A stretch of 64,000 nucleotides of DNA from Uloborus plumipes (lineage: Eukaryota; Arthropoda; Arachnida; Araneae; Uloboridae). Shown in pieces: positions 57,559 through 64,000 of the stretch (positions are counted from its first letter, which is position 1; every line of letters starts with the position of its first letter). The stretch covers positions 102,398 through 166,397 of the forward strand of contig JAXGGA010001163.1 in the NCBI GenBank assembly GCA_038373865.1. The letters are read 5' to 3'. The position numbers were made by a program, and so were the translations under genes. Below the pieces are notes generated by a model, which was not told the origin of the DNA, ran no database searches, and saw only the letters and a program-made list of their open reading frames with translations.

Positions 57559-58311
57559 CAGGCACGTGCCGTCGATTAATGCCTAGGGTAGGCAGATGCG
57601 AAGATTTGTGGAATAATATAGATCTTTAAAAGCGCATAAAATGTAAAAAGTAGTACTAAAATATGAATATGAAAGATGTTTACTTACAATACAAATAAAA
57701 TACATATATGCAGGAATATTCGCCTGCATATATGTATATAATTTATATATCTCATTTCCATATTGGATACAGTTTCAACTTAATCCTACGAAAAAGCGGG
57801 ATATAAAAAAAAAACCTAAAACAGTTGAAAATTACTGCATTTGATAAAAAAGAAAACACGACAATGGAGTAGCAAACTGTAAGCATTCAACAGTACTGTA
57901 CAAAAGACGATATCAAGACGTCTAGACCGTAGAAACGCCACAGACTCTACAGGCACAGTTCTGCGCATCACGTAGTCAAGTTTCGGCAGAGAAAAGAAGA
58001 AACCGCAAAGGCACTTTTCGGACAGCCTTTCGTTGCCGCTTTTCGAGCATTAGGGGAGAAAAGTGCGGGGCACGTGCACATCCTAATACTACGCACAGTA
58101 TAGATACAGTGGTTGAAAAGCAGCCGTAGTCGGTGCTTTTTAAGGAAGAAAAATGAACATTTCCGGGTTTTTTTTCTGCTCTATTCGCTGTTTAATGCCT
58201 TTATATTTCCAAATCAGAGCATTACATGTCATTTAATGAAATTAAAAAATTGGTATGTTTTCTTCATGGGTAGGCACTGCCTACCTTGCCTACCCAGACG
58301 GCACGTCTCTG
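57559..58311. mobile_element. hAT-type MITE, 753 bp, TSD ATTTGTAC
   Basis: CAGGCACGTGCCGTC and GACGGCACGTCTCTG are 15-bp inverted repeats with two mismatches. The 8-bp duplication ATTTGTAC is perfect (57551-57558 and 58312-58319). GGGTAGGCA/TGCCTACC blocks lie inside both ends. Confidence 0.9.
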
Positions 58312-58437
58312 ATTTGTACCATTACACGAATGTGTGGTAATGAATGAAATGTATGCGAATGCTCTTAAAGAACCTGGATCCATTAAAATTTTTGTAGTTA
58401 AATTGTAGTTGCGTATGATTCTATACATTGTTTTTGG

Positions 58438-58992
58438 GTTCGCTTTGTGAAAGAAAAAAAATAAAGGTATTTTATTTATTTATCAATATTTTTAGTTAAA
58501 AAGTGATTGGTTAGAATTGCTCTATTGCGTACGTTTAACTTCAAATTAAAGTTAGGTCCTTTTATTTTTAACTAGCAAAAATACCCGGCGTTGCCTGGGT
58601 CAGTAATAATATTGAGAAACAATTTATATACTCACCTTTGTTTCTTTTTTCCTGAACTGAAGGAACTCAAAACTTGCCGCTTTGACGATTCTTAAAATGT
58701 CGCCAAATTTTTGGGTAAACTGTTTTGGGACACCTAGGATAATTTTGCTCCCCTCCTTACTTTATGAAAATACATTAAGTATTATTATGTCACTAATTTT
58801 TGTCAGAGAAATAGTCATCAATGCTGATATACTATAGCGGACTATAAAATGACGTTAAAAGTTTTTGTCTTAATGATTTCGAAATTAATAGGAAACATTT
58901 AGCAATTATTTGTGCAAAAATGCAAATTAATGGTAATTTTAGCCTTGTTTAGGGGGTTTTATTAATTTAGTATGTGGATTACTTTACTTTTT
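58438..58992 (+). repeat. 557-bp direct repeat, copy 2
   Basis: Partner of 55996-56552; roughly ten substitutions and a few poly-A length changes separate them. Confidence 0.9.
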
Positions 58993-60169
58993 GACATACT
59001 TTTAAAAAGGTTTTTAATGCATACATATGGAATCGGAAAACAAAAGAAAAGAAAAAACTCAACTTTTCAAATATGGGAGTATTATATCGATGATTAAGAT
59101 TTTGCCGCAGTCGAAAAATATCAGACAATAATCGTTTTATTTTGGTTACGTCGTGTAAAAAGTAAAGTATTATTACGTAGTCTTTGGCACAAAAACTGGT
59201 GTCAGTTGAAAAAATCGCCGAGAATCTCAGTTACTAAAATCTTGCACCAAATTTGGCAAAATTCCTGTTCAATCGGATACTAAGAAACTGCCCTATTAGA
59301 AGTACCCCGAGAAAGTGACAAATCAACGCAAACAAATTTAAAAAATGCCGTTAAGTTGTATTTAAAGCTCCATCAAATTGGAAAATAATGAACCTAATCT
59401 ATTTATTAGTTGCCAATCTCTTCTAGCGGTTACGTTATCGATACTCTAAAACACATATTTACAAAACTCGAGAAAATAATTAGCGTAGTGAACAATCTTC
59501 TAATAAAGGAATACAATTTATTCTACAAAATAATATTTGCACGTCTCAAAGCAACTTAAAACTAAGCTCCACATCAGCGTAAAACGCGACCGAAACTGAA
59601 GGCAGAAACCGAAAATCCGGGTACTTTCCATAGGAATACCATTGAATCCATTTTACGCTTCTGCCTATTTTTTCTGCTTTACGTCGATGTGGAGCATGGC
59701 CCTAAGACTACAAAATATTTTAAGTAAAAATCATGATAAGCTCATTAGAGAGCGGGCGCGCGAGCGTTTCCAATGTCTATGTAAAAGCCTGGATATTAAA
59801 TATGAAGCTGAAAAAAAATTACATTTTGATTTGACTTGAGAAAAGCCTTGAACATTTAATGCGAAAAGCGGAAATGATACACGCAATTCTAGCTATCGAC
59901 AGGGAGTTGAGATGATACACTAAATACTGAATTAGTTTGTTGAAAGCCTTCGCGGATTTATGCGAAAAATGTACCTTAAATTGGAATGAAAAAAGCGCTA
60001 CCAATCGAACTTTTTCGAATATCGTTATAAATTATAGCCTATGTGTTATTCTGATGTATAAGCTACATTATGGTAAAAGTTTCATGAAAATCCGTTCAGT
60101 AGTTTTTACGTGAAAGAGGAACAAACATCCAAACATCCAAACATCCAAACTTTCGCCTTTATAATAGTA
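58572..60169 (-). mobile_element. Helitron, 1.6 kb, minus orientation
   Basis: The minus-strand 3' end is the same hairpin plus CTAG as at 56133. The 5' side is TACTATTATAAAGGCGAAAG, a characteristic arthropod Helitron start, followed by GGATGTTT tandem units. The expected TC dinucleotide appears altered, so the 5' base is approximate. Non-coding. Confidence 0.75.
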
Positions 60170-60414
60170 CTAGCCGGGTACCCGGCCCTGCCCGGGTTTC
60201 TGTGGGTGTAGGGTGGTTTAATGAAACTCATTCATAAATTTCCCAACACTAAAGTGTATATTTATAAACATAATGGCTACTTCTGTAAACAATGGCTATG
60301 TTATGTATAAACTATAAAAAAAATAATGCAAGCTAAAAAAAATAGCAAGCTACAAATAATGTTTGAGTAAATAGGAAATGTTATAAGCTTGGTATATATT
60401 AAAATAAATATATA
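60170..60414 (-). mobile_element. Helitron 3' end abutting the previous Helitron
   Basis: Minus strand: CCCGGGCAGGGCCGGG-type hairpin, then TACCCGGCTAG and T. The body is interrupted at 60415 by another Helitron, so its 5' end may lie beyond 61696. Confidence 0.65.
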
Positions 60415-60437
60415 CTAGGTGACCCGTGCGGAATTCC

Positions 60438-60472
<35 letters not shown>

Positions 60473-61695
60473 AAATAAAAAAATTGTAAAATCTTGTACG
60501 TTTGCACGACATCGCCATCAACTGCCGTCGTTCTGACAACTTTTCAAAGAGATCAAAGACACGTTCACTTTTACAACTACTACAAAAGTGATACCCTATA
60601 TTAAAATCAAATACCCAAGGCTACTACTAAACTAAATACTAACGTTATCGCAAAACTACCATAGTATTTTGAAACAATAAAAGTTACAATTAAGGTTTAC
60701 TGAGCTAAGCCTTGGCTTGAAATGTCGCATTTAAAATTGATTTGAACAACAATGGTATAACGATTTTAACAGTTGAGCAAAAAATTTAACTTTTTCAAAC
60801 TTCAATCGCTTATAAGTCGCTTAAACGTGGATTTTCGAGATTCTCGTTACGCGGCGCTAGCGGAGAAACGTTCTAAAGAACGCATTTTTTTTAATCTTTC
60901 GAATGAAATCAAAATGGAGACGATACGACAATTATTTCGCTAGATAGAGTCAATTTTGTGCCCAAAAATTGAAGTTCGAATAAAAAACGAACCGACACTT
61001 TTTAGAGGGTGGGTCTAATTTTCGTCAATAGCCCGCGGGATAAGCTTCAAAATCATAAATTTTCTTGCAATTCGATAAAGAAATGAGCGAGTTTCGACCG
61101 GGTATAGGATTCGGCTTAGAGAAATAATATATGGAGATATATTTACAGTATCAATCGCACTGAAATTAACCATTTCCAAATATTGCTCGTTAAATAAGTC
61201 CCATTATTAGTTTCTATCCTCGTGACAACATTGGTGAGGTGAAAACATCTTATGTACCTAATTTAGAAATTTTTTTGACTATAAACACTTTCTATTCTCT
61301 AACTATTGCCAAAATCAATTTTTTTTTATTTCACCCGTTAGCGATTGTTGACTCAGATAAATATAAAAATCCTTAGAAGGCAATAAATTCCATACTTACT
61401 CCAGAGAAGCCTTGGTTCAAAATTTTCAATATGATTACAATCAATATTGTTGCTGCATGGCACCAAATTTTTGCAACAATGGGTTGAAAATTTAATCATT
61501 TAATGGGGAAATGACATAAAATTAACTGTTTTCCATAATAACTTTTTTAAACTAAGCTTTTTAGAAATAAATTATAGCTTATCCTGCTCCCTGTTACTGT
61601 AGCTATCTACGGTGAAAAAATGGTTAAAATCGGTTAGTAGTTTGGAAGATTACCCCGGACATACGTTTTCAAAAGTAGTCTTTTATGTATATAGA
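60415..61695 (-). mobile_element. Helitron, 1.28 kb, minus orientation, nested
   Basis: Minus strand: 5' TCTATATACATAAAAGACTA preceded by A; 3' palindrome GCGGAATTCCGC, then ACGGGTCAC and CTAG followed by T. A 33-base A-run lies near the 3' end. Non-coding. Confidence 0.8.
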
Positions 61696-61832
61696 TTAAG
61701 ATAATATCACGATGTTCACTAGCGCCAACTTATGGTTTTTTTCGAGGAAAAAAAGGGGGGTGGCGATACGTGTCACTCAGCGTCTTGAAGGGGGCGATGA
61801 GTTAAAAAAGCTTGGGAAACACTACCCTAACA

Positions 61833-61997
61833 CAAGTCTAAACGAAGCTTTAACGGAGTGAATAATCACGTATTTATGATTCTCTGTTTTTTTAATGGTT
61901 AGTGTCATAGGTAATAGGGATACACCGCTTAGCAAATTGGCCCGTTGCCGATTAACCAGTGGAATTGCAGATTGATAACCATGATAATTATTTCTAA
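61833..61997. other. Short stretch right of the large hAT-like element
   Basis: Probably the continuation of the mariner-like element interrupted at 55548. No clear right end was found. Confidence 0.35.
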
Positions 61998-61999
61998 TA

Positions 62000-62554
62000 C
62001 AGTGAACTCTCACTTATACGCCGCCTCATTTATGCGCCTTTTTCACTTATACGACGCTTTTCAATGGTCCCAGCACATTCCATAGCAAAATAATGATAGT
62101 ATCAATCGTTTATGCGTCGCTCTAAAGATAAATATTTCACTTATGCGCCAAATTTTCCGTAAAATGTAAACAAAAAATATTATTTTATTTAAAAAATAAG
62201 CATTTTTCTTCACTTTCCCCTTTAATCCTTCGCCAATTGCACACTAAGGCATTTTTTCCACATGAACTAGAGTTCGGAGAGGAACAATTACCTATTATGG
62301 ATCGTTTTAAAAGGAGCAGTTTGTAATTAGGTATGCAACACATTTTTTTCCCTTTATCATTGTAGTTACGTTCCAATAATTGCCAAACCGTAGTAATATA
62401 TCCCTTGTCTATAGAAACATTCTTATTCATGCTCTCATTAGAACCTATGTTGCGTTTTAGTCCTTTAAATAGGCTTGTTCACTTATACGTCTCTCTCACT
62501 TATGCGACTTTTTCTGTTGGTCCCTTGGGCCGGCGCATAAGTGAGAGTTCACTG
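62000..62554. mobile_element. pogo/Tigger-type MITE, 555 bp, TSD TA
   Basis: CAGTGAACTCTCACTTATAC on the left pairs with GCATAAGTGAGAGTTCACTG on the right, both bordered by TA. CACTTATACGACGC-like repeats recur just inside. Short frames are not coding. Confidence 0.85.
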
Positions 62555-62556
62555 TA

Positions 62557-63455
62557 CTATCAATTCCTCCATCATTTTCTTTTTTTTTTTTTATATAATT
62601 TCAATTTTAGAAACGGTTACGAATTTATCTCGGGATATTTTCGTTTTTCACCATTTTCCAAAATATTTTCCAAAATATTTCAAAATTTCTAATTTTCATG
62701 TTATGGTTAACAAAGTTACACTTCGTTAATTAGAAATGCAGTTGAAAAAAAAAAAAAAACTGGGGGAAACTGGGTTCAGCAGGTTAGTTTTAGAGCCCTT
62801 TTAATTCAAATAGATTTTTTTTTTAATTTTAAGTAGCCATTTAAACCAAGATGTTTACTCTTTATGAAATTTATAAGATTATCTAAAAGCACTATGCAAA
62901 AGGAAAAAAGTATTGACACATGAAATGTGTTGCAACATTGCACACAAAGGTGTGCATTTATTATAAAAAATATATATACTAAATTAAAAAATAAACAATA
63001 CTTCAAACATCAATTTATAAAAAACATTACAACAATAAAATGTATGAAGTTAAAAATGCAAGGCAACGTGTCTACGGGTCATTTTCAAAATTTGCTTACA
63101 TTTGCTGTCCGGAGGTTAAAAAGACGATTTTGAAGCATAACGTATATCTTAAATTCAATGCGAATAATTATTTTCTGCAAGAAATACCCCCAAAAAAATT
63201 CTATCACTCAAAAAATTATTGAAATTTATTTATTTATTTTTATATAAGTCTTTAAAAATGAGAATCAAGGCAAAAACGCTTGTCCATTTCCAATTGTCGC
63301 AAGTTCAACTATTTTTTTCCTATACTTAATGGTCAAAAAAAGTAAATGCGACATATTATTTTTATATATTGACTATTAGTATATGGTATTCATGATAAAT
63401 ATTGACAATAGTAATTTTATTTCAATAAGAAATGTATGAATATATTTTGTCCGGA
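62557..63455. other. AT-rich sequence without recognised genes
   Basis: Several short frames, none with recognisable domains. Confidence 0.35.
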
Positions 63456-64000
63456 AGTTCTTGTCAAGTCCGTTACCCTAAGATTATTTTAGCTAAAAAA
63501 GGTATTTATTGAAGTCAAAAGATGGTAACACGTATTCAGTTAACTTAACAAATTAGTGACGTAACTATTTTGTACCATTTTGTTTCCCTGAGTCGAGAAG
63601 TATTGCTGTGGCGTTTCGCACAAAATTTTTTCCAGGTGCGTATTTTTATTCTTTGTCAAGTCCGTTACCAAAGATTTTAGTATTAATTTTTACTTTTTCT
63701 AAACTTTTACCCCTAAATATTGTTCATTATACAACTCTAAGAAAATGCATATTGTAGTTCAATTTTTAAATTCGACAACCTAGCCATAATTTGACATTTT
63801 GGTTGAAATGTCAAGTCCGTTACTGGTCAAATCCGTTACCAAATGTCAAATTCGTTACCATAGAGTTTTTGATCAATATTTCAATCATCACAAACATCGT
63901 TTTAAGCTTCAGGGCGCAAATAATTTCAAATGAAGTTGGTTCTAGGCTCTATGATATAGTTTAAAAGTGAGATTTCATATTGATTTTGTATGGTAATGGA
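63456..64000. repeat. Repeat with recurring GTCAAGTCCGTTACC motif, running off the window
   Basis: TCAAGTCCGTTACC or near variants occur at about 63463, 63656, 63811, 63825-63840 and 63848. Such clustered motifs typify subterminal regions of DNA transposons. The right end is outside the window. Confidence 0.6.

Larger units (their letters stand above)
55548..61824. mobile_element. Large hAT-like element, 6.3 kb, filled with Helitrons
   Basis: CAGTGGTTACAAACTTGG on the left and AAGCTTGGGAAACACTA on the right are inverted repeats, each followed by GGGGGCGAT-type blocks. The flanks are CCCTACAC and CCCTAACAC, an 8-bp duplication with one extra base. Inside are Helitron ends at 56133, 58572, 60170 and 60415, a hAT MITE (57559-58311) and a CCGACTTCAA-ended element. 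No transposase seen. Confidence 0.7.

Overview
This is eukaryotic nuclear DNA: AT-rich, with genes split by GT-AG introns, long intergenic stretches and very many transposable elements (TEs). The gene content (tamo, MYLIP/Dnr1 and CHTOP orthologues), an I/jockey-type LINE, a tRNA-derived SINE, Helitrons, hAT, piggyBac-like and pogo elements fit an arthropod. I lean towards a chelicerate, probably a spider, but that rests on general resemblance only. No bacterial, viral or CRISPR features were seen.

Host genes. (1) Positions 2165-3891, minus: the first two coding exons of a MYLIP/IDOL (Drosophila Dnr1) E3 ubiquitin ligase, encoding the start of its FERM domain; the rest lies beyond the left edge. 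(2) Positions 8654-14672, plus: a three-coding-exon tamo/SPATA2-like gene with an N-terminal PUB-type region and two C-terminal RanBP2-type zinc fingers. Its last exon carries an apparent one-base frameshift inside the first finger. These two genes are divergently arranged, about 4.8 kb apart, and both families modulate NF-kB-type signalling in model species. (3) Positions 27707-28438, minus: a complete, uninterrupted CHTOP (Friend of PRMT1) reading frame with a promoter-like block upstream carrying two CRE palindromes, a CCAAT motif and an E-box. (4) Positions 46593-51788, plus: a small secreted, Gly/Pro/Val-rich protein of 135 residues. It has a TATA box, a 12-nt coding first exon, a 4.8-kb intron and a non-coding last exon with a poly(A) signal near 53.87 kb. 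I do not recognise its family.

Mobile DNA. Most of the rest is TE. Many copies can be delimited from terminal inverted repeats (TIRs) and target-site duplications (TSDs). hAT-type elements with 8-bp TSDs lie at 5392-5769, 6365-6531, 9102-9770, 20999-21268, 24465-24745, 30340-38183, 30636-31487, 55548-61824 and 57559-58311. TTAA-flanked piggyBac-like MITEs lie at 10364-10863, 41656-41879, 48075-48801 and 53941-54443. TA-flanked Tc1/mariner/pogo-type elements lie at 11393-11552, 25615-25772, 35640-37507, 40072-40702, 43004-44919 and 62000-62554. Helitrons lie at 42486-45359, 54566-55285, 56133 onward, 58572-60169, 60170 onward and 60415-61695. A LINE with reverse transcriptase and RNase H occupies 31957-35075.

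Layout. 1-15 kb is the gene-bearing MYLIP/tamo region with TEs in introns and intergenic space. 15-27 kb is gene-poor. 27-29 kb holds CHTOP. 30.3-38.2 kb is one hAT-like element filled by three later insertions. 38.3-46 kb is dense TE, including a Helitron carrying a collapsed Rep/helicase remnant. 46.5-54 kb is the secreted-protein gene with TE-filled introns. 54.5-62.6 kb is a nested Helitron/hAT cluster. The right edge enters another repeat carrying a recurring 15-base motif.
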